In this document: positions 38,385 through 47,469 of the stretch, piece after piece | Position numbering within the stretch: position 1 is the stretch's first letter | How the letters are laid out: every line of letters starts with the position of its first letter | Origin: Halobacillus amylolyticus | GTDB lineage: Bacteria; Bacillota; Bacilli; Bacillales; Halobacillaceae | DNA length: 64,000 nt | NCBI RefSeq assembly: GCF_022921115.1 | Contig: NZ_CP095075.1 | Location: 2,396,001 to 2,460,000 of the forward strand | Reading direction: 5' to 3' | Position numbers and translations under genes: made by a program | Notes under the pieces: model-generated | The model's database searches: none | Told to the model about the DNA's origin: nothing | The model's input: only the letters and a program-made list of their open reading frames with translations

Positions 38385-38418
38385 AAAAAAGCGAGCACAT
38401 CAATGTGCTCGCTTTCTA
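38385..38418. terminator. bidirectional terminator between the RDD gene and the cortex hydrolase gene
   Basis: AAAGCGAGCACAT pairs with ATGTGCTCGCTTT, with an A run before and T residues after. Confidence 0.9.
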
Positions 38419-38423
38419 TAAAA

Positions 38424-39002
38424 CTATCTTAGAAAAACATGATCGCCGATAACTGTTGTTACTTCTTGATCACTCAAAAACTCACTAGTCGCTTTATCAG
38501 GATTATAGAAAAACAGTGACTCACGATCATATCCCTGATAATCCAATGCCTCTTCAACAGCACGTTTAGATTCTTCACTTGCAGGCTGATTAATTGTACC
38601 ATTCATTACAGGAGAGAACTGGTACCCATCATAAATCACACCATATATAGAATCAGGATACTTATCACTAGACACCCTGTTTAAAACAACCGTAGCGACC
38701 GCAACTTTACCAGCATAGCTTTCTCCTTTAGCTTCTGCTTCTACTAATCTAGCAAGCAGATCTTCTTCAGATTCACTAGGCAGAACAGGCAGTTCCAACT
38801 GCTCGTCTGGATAAATTTCATTCCTCTCCATGTTGTTCATTTCTTTAAGCTGCTGAACAGGAATTCCGTAATGATTGGCAATTTTATATAAAGACTCACC
38901 TTTTTGAACGGTATGAGTGCTGCTGTGTGCGAAAACTTGGCTTGTAAACGTCAATGAACAGGCGATTGCGACAGACACAATCATCATTCGTTTTACTATC
39001 AT
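38424..39002 (-). CDS. LysM domain cell-wall (cortex) hydrolase, SleB/CwlJ type
   Basis: 192 residues: signal peptide (about 1-25), LysM domain (HTVQKGESLYKIANHYGIPVQ, 30-73), then the Hydrolase_2 catalytic domain with RLVEAEAKGES; the glutamate there is the likely catalytic acid. Relatives include SleB and YkvT, which degrade muramic-lactam cortex peptidoglycan. AAGGAGG precedes ATG 39002. Consistent with a spore-former. Confidence 0.9.
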   Translation of the reverse strand: MIVKRMMIVSVAIACSLTFTSQVFAHSSTHTVQKGESLYKIANHYGIPVQQLKEMNNMERNEIYPDEQLELPVLPSESEEDLLARLVEAEAKGESYAGKVAVATVVLNRVSSDKYPDSIYGVIYDGYQFSPVMNGTINQPASEESKRAVEEALDYQGYDRESLFFYNPDKATSEFLSDQEVTTVIGDHVFLR

Positions 39003-39160
39003 GATTTACCTCCTTGATGTTTAATCTTTTTACAAGGTAACACATGTATTTACAGGTTATCACTATTAATTATTTCCATTGTTTCCATGTAGGTGGGTAA
39101 ATTGTTAGACCGACCAGCCTGCTCATTCATCCTTTCACTCATCACCTGAAGCTGAAACCC

Positions 39161-39484
39161 TTATCTTTCAGCCTTTTTTATGCCTCGCTGATTTGTGTTC
39201 AATGTTAATACTATAATTCCGAAAAGCAGTAATCCGATACCTATCCATGACACTCCTGACAAGCGTTCCCCAACGAGAAACACACCCAAGCTCCGCCAAA
39301 GCAAGGGTAACGGCTGTGATGAAGGCACAAACTTCAGCCCCTTAACGAACAGGTAATAGGCTACAGCTATCGTAAGGATACCAAGGTGAAGACTGACAGT
39401 GACCCCCTTCATACTTCCAAGCCATGAGAAATCAAACCAGAACAAAAACGGCAACAATAGTAAACCACTTAAAGTAAATACCAC
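39161..39484 (-). pseudogene. EamA/DMT-family transporter remnant
   Basis: About 107 codons matching the C-terminal half of EamA-type transporters (LHLGILTIAVAYYLFVKGLKFV and LGVFLVGERLSGVSWIGIGLLL). The N-terminal half is missing. Between these blocks, the expected AVTLALAE helix is found only in another frame and the following few residues are deleted. This is real decay, unlike the one-base frameshifts elsewhere. Confidence 0.75.
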
Positions 39485-39699
39485 GTATTTATTAAAACCA
39501 AATTATAATTTAAAGGATGGCCTCTTTATAGGGGTCATTCTTTGTTATGGAAATGGACCTTATCCCAACTGTTAAGAGGTCGGCTAAAAGAAAGGTTTAA
39601 AAACATTGTACAGAAGGGAAAATAGAAGTATCAAATGCATTACTCGAATTGTTTTCACTAACATTTCAATAAATTTGATTCGAATTCGAGATATTTTTC

Positions 39700-39748
39700 T
39701 TGACGATGCTTGATCTGTATTGTAAAGTTACTTACATAAGGTAAGTGA
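39700..39748 (+). promoter_or_regulatory. yceI promoter with inverted-repeat operator
   Basis: TTGACG at 39700-39705 and TAAAGT at 39723-39728 are 17 bp apart. TTACTTAC-ATAAG-GTAAGTGA (39728-39748) follows, overlapping the -10 edge. A repressor of the MarR/HxlR type might bind; the regulator is not identified. The rest of the gap 39485-39828 shows nothing else. Confidence 0.55.
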
Positions 39749-39828
39749 TTAGGGGTTATTTACTCCAACACAAAAAAAGAGAGAAATTAAGAAAATTGGT
39801 GTATCCAATAACACTAGGAGGAATAAAA

Positions 39829-40359
39829 ATGGCAACATTAACATTAGACAAAGTACACAGCAGTTTGGCTTTTCAAATCAAGCATATGGTTGTAAGTAAA
39901 GCTAAAGGTGAATTCCAAGACTTCGATGTTGACTTCAACGGCGACCTTTCTGATCTTGAATCAGCAAGCCTTAAAGTAACAATCCCTGTAACATCTATTG
40001 ATACAGGTAATGAAGACCGTGATGGTCATTTAAAAACTGGTGATTTCTTCGAAGCTGAGAAATATCCGAACATGGTTTTCCAAAGTAAATCCATTAAAAA
40101 AGTATCTGATGATGAATATGAAGTAACTGGTGATTTTACTATTAAAGGTGAGACAAATGAAGAAACATTTACTGTTGAGTATAACGGTACTTCTAAGAGT
40201 CCACTTGACGGAAGCACAGTTGCTGGATTCGCGGTTACTGGGAAAGTAAACCGTGAAGCTTATGGCATGACTTATAATGCAGCTGTTGAAACTGGCGGTA
40301 TGCTTCTTGGTAAAGATGTTAAATTCGAAGGTGACTTTGAGTTTATTGTAGAAGACTAA
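39829..40359 (+). CDS. YceI-family lipocalin-like protein
   Basis: 176 residues from ATG 39829 (MATLTLDKVHSSLAFQIKH) behind AGGAGG; the ORF extends upstream but without a ribosome site. The eight-stranded YceI barrel is evident, and there is no signal peptide, as in many Gram-positive members. Related proteins bind polyisoprenoid or amide ligands. Single gene with its own promoter and terminator. Confidence 0.9.
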   Translation: MATLTLDKVHSSLAFQIKHMVVSKAKGEFQDFDVDFNGDLSDLESASLKVTIPVTSIDTGNEDRDGHLKTGDFFEAEKYPNMVFQSKSIKKVSDDEYEVTGDFTIKGETNEETFTVEYNGTSKSPLDGSTVAGFAVTGKVNREAYGMTYNAAVETGGMLLGKDVKFEGDFEFIVED

Positions 40360-40369
40360 ACCATTTTAG

Positions 40370-40404
40370 ACCCACCCATTACTTATAAAGGTATTGAGTG
40401 GGTT
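40370..40404 (+). terminator. terminator of yceI
   Basis: ACCCACCCATTAC pairs imperfectly with GTATTGAGTGGGT and is followed by T-rich sequence. Confidence 0.7.
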
Positions 40405-40626
40405 TGTTTTCTAAAGAGTTATTATCCTCCATTATAAAAACTTCCATATCACTATAGTAAGTGTCCGTCATTTCAGTTACTTACGATTCTTAGCGCAAGA
40501 TTCAGTGTAATTATAGAAACCATCAAAGATAAAAATGAGATAATCAAGGGCAAGTGTCTACATCAGACCAATAACTCCTTTTCTTGCAATTATTGAATAA
40601 AGAGGGTACTGTCCTCGCATCTCCTT

Positions 40627-41387
40627 CCCATAATTCCCCTGTAAACTTTGGTATGATACGATTCCGTACAAGATGCGTGGTGTTATCCTTCTGCCATAAT
40701 TCCCCTGTAAACTTTGGTATGATACGATGATTTTTTATGTACTTGATTTGGATTCCAAGCCATAATTCCCCTGTAAACTTTGGTATGATACGATTCCATA
40801 CGGTGAGTTATAATGCCTAACTCGGCCATAATTCCCCTGTAAACTTTGGTATGATACGATATATTCTCCGCATTGTCGGACGTATGGCTGGCCATAATTC
40901 CCCTGTAAACTTTGGTATGATACGATTAACGGGGCTATCAAGTATATGAACCTAGTGCCATAATTCCCCTGTAAACTTTGGTATGATACGATCAAATCTG
41001 TTTTTTCGAGAGGGAAGTGACAGCCATAATTCCCCTGTAAACTTTGGTATGATACGATTGCACTTGGAAGGTACGGAAGGTATAACGGCCATAATTCCCC
41101 TGTAAACTTTGGTATGATACGATCCAAGCTATGTCGCATCGGTTTAAAGTGGTGCCATAATTCCCCTGTAAACTTTGGTATGATACGATATCACACCTTC
41201 TCGGATGAGGATCCGGAAGGCCATAATTCCCCTGTAAACTTTGGTATGATACGATCGTTAAACGATTGGAAAAGCAATCAGATGAGCCATAATTCCCCTG
41301 TAAACTTTGGTATGATACGATTTAGGGATCACATAGCCCATTGTTTCTTGAGCCATAATTCCCCTGTAAACTTTGGTATGATACGAT
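40627..41387 (+). CRISPR. type II-C CRISPR array, 12 repeats and 11 spacers
   Basis: 36-nt repeats begin GCCATAATTCCCCTG and end GGTATGATACGAT. Repeat starts: 40627, 40693, 40759, 40825, 40891, 40957, 41023, 41088, 41154, 41220, 41286 and 41352. Spacers are 30 nt, except the seventh (41059-41087), which is 29. The first repeat has C instead of G at position 1; the others are identical. The tracrRNA orientation implies that crRNAs are read from the plus strand, toward the cas operon end. The repeat start resembles that of Geobacillus II-C repeats (established knowledge). Confidence 0.98.
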
Positions 41388-41510
41388 ACATGGCTTATAA
41401 ACCCACTTATATCAGGGTTTTCAGAAGTTTCTTTTTCTAAAAAAAGAGCTAAGTCCAATGCATTCCCCAGGCTTTTCCCCACTTTTTCTGTGGAAATTGT
41501 ACAAAAACAG

Positions 41511-41540
41511 AAAAAGAGCCTGCGTTGGCAAGCCCTTTTT
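41511..41540. terminator. terminator between the array and cas2
   Basis: AAAAAGAGCCTGC pairs with GCAAGCCCTTTTT at 11 of 13 positions. It can stop both the plus-strand array transcript and the minus-strand cas operon. Confidence 0.75.
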
Positions 41541-41859
41541 AGAAAAAATCTGTAATATTTGAACCCACTTTTTCAACGGGAGTCTCTACCCCTAAAAGAA
41601 TGTCCATTTTTTCAAATTGCCTCTCTGTAATTTTCAAAGTACGAATCGCCCCATTAACAGGAGGGACATTTTCTCTTAAACGTCTCATGTGTTTCTGTAC
41701 GGCCTCTTCTCCGTTACAAACTCTATAATAGACGGAGTATTGCATCATCACATAACCATCATTCAGTAGAAACTTTCTAAACTTAGTGTAAGCTTTTCTA
41801 TCCCTCTTTAACACAACAGGTAAATCAAAAAATACCATGATTCTCATAAACCTACTCAT
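41539..41859 (-). CDS. cas2: CRISPR-associated endonuclease Cas2
   Basis: 106 residues from ATG 41859 (MSRFMRIMVFFDLP); MRIMVFF at 41847 is an alternative. The conserved aspartate in FFDLP and the ferredoxin-like fold pattern are present. With Cas1 it forms the spacer integrase. Its ATG overlaps the cas1 stop. Last gene of the cas operon. Confidence 0.94.
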   Translation of the reverse strand: MSRFMRIMVFFDLPVVLKRDRKAYTKFRKFLLNDGYVMMQYSVYYRVCNGEEAVQKHMRRLRENVPPVNGAIRTLKITERQFEKMDILLGVETPVEKVGSNITDFF

Positions 41860-42754
41860 ACACATGCTGCTCCAGTGCTCTTAATTCAGGTAGAACAAGC
41901 ATGCTTACATCCCCGTTCCGACATGTTGCTACATAGCTTTTCATCATCAAATCCACTCCGTTAGTAATGCTTTGTTTTTCACCTTTCCAGAAGGCCGAAT
42001 AGCTTAATATGTTAAATAACTTTTCTTTGATGTCCCTGGACCACTCTTCTTCCTTGTCCACGTACATGGCTACTGTAAGATCGACAAATGGCCTTAATGG
42101 CTCCATGAAATCATCAGCCAAGTTAAAAGCGTTTGTTTGGCTATCATGAAAAACACCAAGGGAAGGTGTATAACCATAACGAACCAGGGCTCTTGCCACA
42201 AGTGATCTGATCAAACTATAGCCATAGTTAAGAGAAATGTTATGCACATCCTCTCTTCTCCTTGTGAATTCGCCGCCGAATAATTGATTAAAGTAGTACT
42301 TAGCAGCATAAGCCTCACGGTTGGATCGATCCCCGGACTCTACCTGCCTTGAAATGGAATAAAGTAAATTCGCCTTATCAGATTGAAACATTAAATCTAA
42401 GCATCTAGCCTGGTTCTCTATTTTCGTCCGCACAATTTTTTGCCATACTCTTTTTTTAAAGGGTTTAGATAATCCTACTTGCATATCTAATACAGCTTTT
42501 TGCCGAGAATGTTGGTGAAAAGGTTGTAACAGGGCACTGGGAGTCCTTTTCTGATCGCAAACAATAACTTCGACATGGTGGGCAGCGCATTCACTGAGTA
42601 AAACCCCTGTTAACGTAATAGCAGGATCCTCAATTGTTAAAGTGCAAACATCCTCAATAGGAATTTGCACCGTTTCTTCCTGCTTGATGACCAATTGATG
42701 GTTCTTCACAGAAAGCTTGGCTGGATTACGAATAATGATATGTCTATACGCCAT
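41852..42754 (-). CDS. cas1: CRISPR-associated endonuclease Cas1 (type II)
   Basis: 300 residues from ATG 42754 (MAYRHIIIRNPAKLS) with AAAAGGAAAC upstream. The metal-binding glutamate, histidine and aspartate are found in the REDVHNISLNYGYSLI, LGVFHDSQ and FVDLTVA blocks of the Cas1 helical domain. It overlaps the end of cas9. The type II-C complement is complete, with no csn2 or cas4. Confidence 0.95.
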   Translation of the reverse strand: MAYRHIIIRNPAKLSVKNHQLVIKQEETVQIPIEDVCTLTIEDPAITLTGVLLSECAAHHVEVIVCDQKRTPSALLQPFHQHSRQKAVLDMQVGLSKPFKKRVWQKIVRTKIENQARCLDLMFQSDKANLLYSISRQVESGDRSNREAYAAKYYFNQLFGGEFTRRREDVHNISLNYGYSLIRSLVARALVRYGYTPSLGVFHDSQTNAFNLADDFMEPLRPFVDLTVAMYVDKEEEWSRDIKEKLFNILSYSAFWKGEKQSITNGVDLMMKSYVATCRNGDVSMLVLPELRALEQHVYE

Positions 42755-45700
42755 AAGCTGTTTCCTTTTGAACTTTTTGAAGATCGCCAATTGGTGTGAT
42801 GTTGTATTTACTAAAATTAACAAGGGATTGGACGCCAATTCTATCTGAAAATTTACTGTCATTTTTACTTATAGAAATAGAACCTGTGGCAGTGTCAACA
42901 CCCTTAAAATAAAAATAACCGCTTTTCCATTCTATAGATTCTCTTTTGGTAACCTTTGGTTTAGGCAACTCGATGTAAATAAGGTCATTTGAATACAAGC
43001 TAAACAAGTAGCTATGATTTTCAGCTTTTTTAGGCCATTTTTCATATGGTTTATACGCCGCGATAAATCGATCAGGCTGATTACCTTGTTTCACATCTGC
43101 TACATACACCGGTATTAAATAATATTTCTTGGTCTCTCTATCTTGGTAGACATCTGTCCTCGCAATACTAGCGTTATCTGCTATCATGTCTTCACCTTTA
43201 ACAGATACATAGAGATTCCTTTTATCTACGATTTTCACTGAGCGAATAACTGGGGCATTCTTTATGCTTTTAGAAGGTTTGTACAATGGTTGTTCAAAGG
43301 CTTTTTCTTTATTCCCCTCAAACTCTAGATACCGTTCTTTAACTGCATTATAAGTTGCCATATCAAATTCTTTCCTATACATAGAAAAGTCCCCGTTTTT
43401 ATCGAATCGAATATTTTCTAGCTTAGTCTTCGTAACCACCTGTGTGAAACCTTCCTCTGTCTTTCCCCGGTTTCTTCTAAAAGTAGACTCATGCAACTGG
43501 CCTTTAATGGATCGTTTTGGCATCCAGGACGGGAAGATGGGCATCACGGATTCTCTAAAATCGGGATCACTCTCATATAAGTCAGATTTTATGAGCGCTT
43601 CCTTCATCTGATCAGGATCTTGCTCCAATCGAACATTCAATTCATTGACAAATCCCTCCCAAGGCTGAGGGAAGTAAATATTCATCTTTTTCAAAGCCTG
43701 CTTGAAACTCTTATCCCGCTGTGTGAAGTACTCACTCACTCGCTTACGAAAAGGACGGCTCACTGCTACAATCGCTGCATCCAGAGCATGATGTAACGTG
43801 TTCGCTTTTCGATTTTTATTAAAACCCCACCGTTTTCTCATCACAGAAGTATAAGCCCATTTACCGGATATACATGTTGTTCTTTTGGATTTCCAGTGAA
43901 ATGCAAGTGGGATTCGATATAGTTTTTTAAGAAACGTGTAATGTAGCGTGTATCATTTAAGTGGCGTTCACGAAATTCTTCCTCATTACGCCCATCAAAG
44001 GTTTGGTTTTTGAGATTCTTTTTCTTGCGTTTATTTACTTTTAAACTATCAACGTAGGAAACGAATTGACTCCACTGTTTCTCATCATGACCGAACCACT
44101 CATAAGGAGTTTTATTTTGTTTGTTCTGGTTCTCTTTTGATAACACCAGTACCTTGTTAGTATTACTGTCATCAAAGCTTCGGCTATATGGCAGGATATG
44201 ATCGACCTGTGCGTATCCATCCTCTAGTAGCCTATCTAGTGAAACAGGTTTTCTAGAGTAGGCACATTCGCCGTTTTGTTCCTCCCACAATTTCATTTTC
44301 AAAACGTCATGGCCACGAACCTTTGACCTTTCAGGGTAAAACTCGCTAATTTTATCTTTTGCTTTATCATTTATCGAACGATTCTTGTTATAGTCTTTCT
44401 CTAACTGCTTTCTCTCTCTATATGGACGACCCATTTCACGCGCCAGCTCAATGTACAAATTCTCCGGCGAACCATACTTTTTAATAATACTGTTCAATAC
44501 TTTCCTTGATTGAGTAAGTGCTCTCAATACAACTGGGTTGCGAATCTCATCCTCTGGAATAACAGGCAGCAGACGCTGTTTAGGTAGATCCTTTCGTGCT
44601 TGAAGGTTATAGCCGGCGCTTTGACATGCATCTGTATAGGATTGTCCTTTTTCCATAAAAGGAAGAATCTTGTCTAATGCCTTAAATGAGAGATGGCTGA
44701 ACGTGTTGAATGATTCTTTTAGCAGAGCATCTATTAAGTCATCGTCATAGGAACGCTGAGTTAAGTTTTGAACAGGTTTGCCCTTGCCAGTAATAAATTC
44801 ATTCTTCAAATAATCCCGAATATCTTTATCATCTTTATATACGGTTAACGCATAGCCTAATGTATCGTAATCGAGACTTGTAAATGTAGTTGGCGCCTTT
44901 TTCACCAGGGATTTTTCGATCGCTTTACTAATTTTGTATTGATCCTCTAGTGATACGAAAGTTTTGCTCTCATTTTTAGCATTTGTTTCTTTTTCATCAT
45001 AGTAAAGTTCGTTAAAACGTTCCTGATCATCTAGCTTTAATGTTTTCCTGATGTCCTTATATTTCACTTCTTTTTTGGCAAAAAACTGTTTAAGGACTTG
45101 TTCTCGCTCTTCTTTTGTGAGTTCTCTTATATTTTTGTCTAGCGTAATGATTCTTAAGCGATTAAGCTTGTCTAGGGAACGAAATCGTTGGAAACGATAG
45201 GAGGCTTTTGGAGCTCTTTTCTCTCCTTTTTCGAGTGAACACGTTCCAATTTTGCTAAAGATATCGTCTTTTGAAGCAAAAGGACGCTGCGATCCCCATG
45301 TCGTTATGTAATGTTCTTTATGTTTTTCTGTTGCAAAGGGATGTCCTAGTTCCTGTTGTTTATCAAAAATAGCCTCAATCTCTTTTTGGATATCAGATCG
45401 TAATAATACACCAGAGTAGTCTCCGCCTTTATTACGAAGTGGTTTATTCTCTTCAATAAGCATATGTGAAATGGAACGATAGCCTTTTTCGATCATGAGG
45501 TTGTGATTTTCTTTGACGGCAGATAAAACAGCGCGCCCTTCCTCATCGCTGCCTTCTTCACTTTTACGATTGGAGCGATAGCCGCGGTGTTTGGCACAGT
45601 GGATGAGCATGCGGGCAAATTCGCGATTGGTCAGAAGTCGTTCGGTTCCTTGTTTGCGGACTTCCCATACATCAAGGTCTTCACTCGTTAGCGGAGACAA

Positions 45701-45961
45701 CTCGTCAAGTTCTTCTTTAATAAGAAGGTTTTTTTCTAACATTAGATTATGTATACGATCGACTCGGTGTCTTCGTCTTCTTAGACGTCGGCTCACTGAA
45801 CGTGCTTCACGGCGTGGGGCAGCCAGGGAGGAGCCGTCCTTAGGGTGCTCGGCCACTTCAAATAGCCTTACGCCCCAATCTTCCAGACGCTTCTTATCCA
45901 AATTAATAACAGCCCAGCCAACGGAGGTGACGCCAATATCCAGTCCAATATCGTATTTCAT
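42744..45961 (-). pseudogene. cas9: Cas9, compact type II-C nuclease, one frameshift
   Basis: RuvC-I GLDIGVTSVGWAV with D8; arginine-rich bridge helix RRLRRRRHRVDRIHN near 57-71; RuvC-II YIELAREMGR near 500; HNH with QVDHILPYSRSFDDSNTNK (D587, H588). RuvC-III NTLHHALDAAIVA follows the break, then the PAM-interacting region. The reading frame is lost at CCC 43856-43858; adding one C (G on the coding strand) gives YPVNGAYTSVMRKRWGFNKN, the expected helix leading to RuvC-III. The repaired protein is about 1072 residues, close to the Geobacillus Cas9 length (1087). Both nuclease sites look intact. The frameshift is probably a sequencing error; if real, immunity is lost. Confidence 0.93.
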
Positions 45962-46003
45962 ATAGTATCCGCTCCCTCTTAAGGATAAAAATTACAATTA
46001 GAT

Positions 46004-46157
46004 ATGAAAAAAATGACTAAATTGCTTTAGTCATTTTGACGGGGAGAAGCCGGCTGAACCGGCAAGGCGATCCCCAACGCCTCGGCTTATAAAGCCTTAC
46101 CATAATAACTTCCTGTAAACCTTGGTATGATACGATAAGTGGGTTCCCCAACCCACA
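46004..46157 (-). ncRNA. tracrRNA
   Basis: On the minus strand: a short 5' hairpin GTGGGTTGGGGAACCCAC, then an anti-repeat (46135-46098) complementary to the CRISPR repeat with a small internal bulge, then AAGGCTTTATAAGCC, the nexus-like GGCGTTGGGGATCGCC, GCCGGTTCAGCCGGC, and a terminator AAATGACTAAA/TTTAGTCATTT with seven U. GGCGTTGGGGATCGCC is also found in the Geobacillus Cas9 tracrRNA, as far as I recall it. The 5' end is estimated from the promoter. Confidence 0.9.
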
Positions 46158-46162
46158 CGTAT

Positions 46163-46190
46163 ATTTTATCTCAAATATAGGACTTTGCAA
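46163..46190 (-). promoter_or_regulatory. predicted tracrRNA promoter
   Basis: On the minus strand, TTGCAA and TAAAAT are separated by 16 bp, placing the start near 46156, just before the 5' hairpin of the tracrRNA. Confidence 0.6.
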
Positions 46191-46242
46191 ACAATTTGTT
46201 GGAATTTTTTAAAAATATAAGTTAGCGAGGCATTATATTCCA

Positions 46243-47199
46243 TCATATCCCTATCGTTGCCCCATCGATCCGCTTCGCCCCTCTAATTTTCGCTACATCT
46301 TCAACTAACTGCAGAACAGCCCTATCCTTCTTTTTCGCCTCGATCATAAAATCAACATCCACCTGTTGAGACTTCAACACTTTAATCAAAGGTTTAATAA
46401 ATTCAATATCAACAAAATCAGCATGGCTGCGATAGGCTTTTTCCGATTTTGGTGAAGAAACATGCATTTTAGGAGGAAAAGGATTGTTCGACCATGTCTG
46501 ATAGAAGCGTGGGAGTATATCTTCCAGCTCCTCCTCCTTCTCATGGTTGGCCATATAATGATGATAATCAAACATCATTGGGACTTTTTCTTTTTCACAG
46601 ATGGATAACGTCTCTGTAGTTGTGTAGGTTTTATCGTCATTTTCAAGAGTCATTTGTCCTTTAATAGGGGGTGGCAGCTGCTTAAGGTTATCGTGAAACC
46701 GTTCTATAGCCGAGGGTTTATCCCCATATGCCCCTCCCACATGAAGGTTGATATGCGATTCTTTTTCAAGTCCCATCGCCTCAAGTAATGCATAATGGTA
46801 GTCCATGTCCTTAACTGCATTCGTCGTCACATGTGCTTTATCACTTGTAAAAAGGGTGAATTGATTAGGATGGAAACTTGTCCGCATTTGATGCTTTTTT
46901 ACAAGTTTTCCAATTTCCTTATACTTTTCTTGAAAGGGTGTAATGTAATCCCACTCGGCTTCCTCGTGAGTGGCAAGTGGGACGAGTGATGAGGAAAATC
47001 GATAGAGATGAATTTCATGGGCAATATTATAATGAAGCGCACGTATTGTATGTTCTAAATTTGCTCTGGTAATTTCTCTAAGTTGCTCGGCCCGCTCTTC
47101 TTTGCCAAGTTGTTTGTACCGGGAAAAGGTCATCGTTTTAGATGGGCTTGCATCATATAGTGAAGTGGCCATTGCTACATAGCCAAAACGAATAATCAT
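46243..47199 (-). CDS. uvsE: UV DNA damage endonuclease UvsE
   Basis: 318 residues from ATG 47199 ([21 protein letters not shown]) behind AAAGGAG. A TIM barrel with metal-binding residues in [26 protein letters not shown] and MFDYHHY. It incises 5' to UV photoproducts, independent of UvrABC. UvsE occurs widely in spore-forming bacteria. Its 5' flank overlaps the remnant at 47224-47466. Confidence 0.93.
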   Translation of the reverse strand: MIIRFGYVAMATSLYDASPSKTMTFSRYKQLGKEERAEQLREITRANLEHTIRALHYNIAHEIHLYRFSSSLVPLATHEEAEWDYITPFQEKYKEIGKLVKKHQMRTSFHPNQFTLFTSDKAHVTTNAVKDMDYHYALLEAMGLEKESHINLHVGGAYGDKPSAIERFHDNLKQLPPPIKGQMTLENDDKTYTTTETLSICEKEKVPMMFDYHHYMANHEKEEELEDILPRFYQTWSNNPFPPKMHVSSPKSEKAYRSHADFVDIEFIKPLIKVLKSQQVDVDFMIEAKKKDRAVLQLVEDVAKIRGAKRIDGATIGI

Positions 47200-47223
47200 A
47201 AGTAAAACTCCTTTTATTAACCA

Positions 47224-47466
47224 GCTATTCCCCAATTTTTAAAAAAGAATCCCAATAAACTGTCCGACTCCTCTTTCTAACAGAAGCACATCGCCATCTA
47301 TCATGCAAGCATCCTATTTTTTCACGAATACCTAGCTCCTGTATTATGCAAAGCAATACTTTTCCTATTTTCAACTAAAATTCCTGCAGTTAATGTCCAG
47401 TAGCCTTCCTGTTCCGAAATTTGGATTAACTTTTTAAGCAGTAGCCCCCCTACTCCCTTGCCCATG
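47224..47466 (-). pseudogene. GNAT acetyltransferase remnant (phosphinothricin/PAT-like C-terminus)
   Basis: On the minus strand one frame reads GKGVGGLLLKKLIQISEQ, then EGYWTLTAGILVENRKSIALHN, the C-terminal core of PAT-type N-acetyltransferases. After a frame change and a deletion of about five residues it resumes with GIREKIGCLHDRWR and runs to a stop at 47224. The N-terminal half is missing. Real decay. Confidence 0.7.
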
Positions 47467-47469
47467 CTT

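Noticed and set aside
40683..41482. ORFs across the CRISPR region with repeated YHTKVYRGIMA or HNSPVNFGMIR
   Set aside because: They are translations of the CRISPR repeats.
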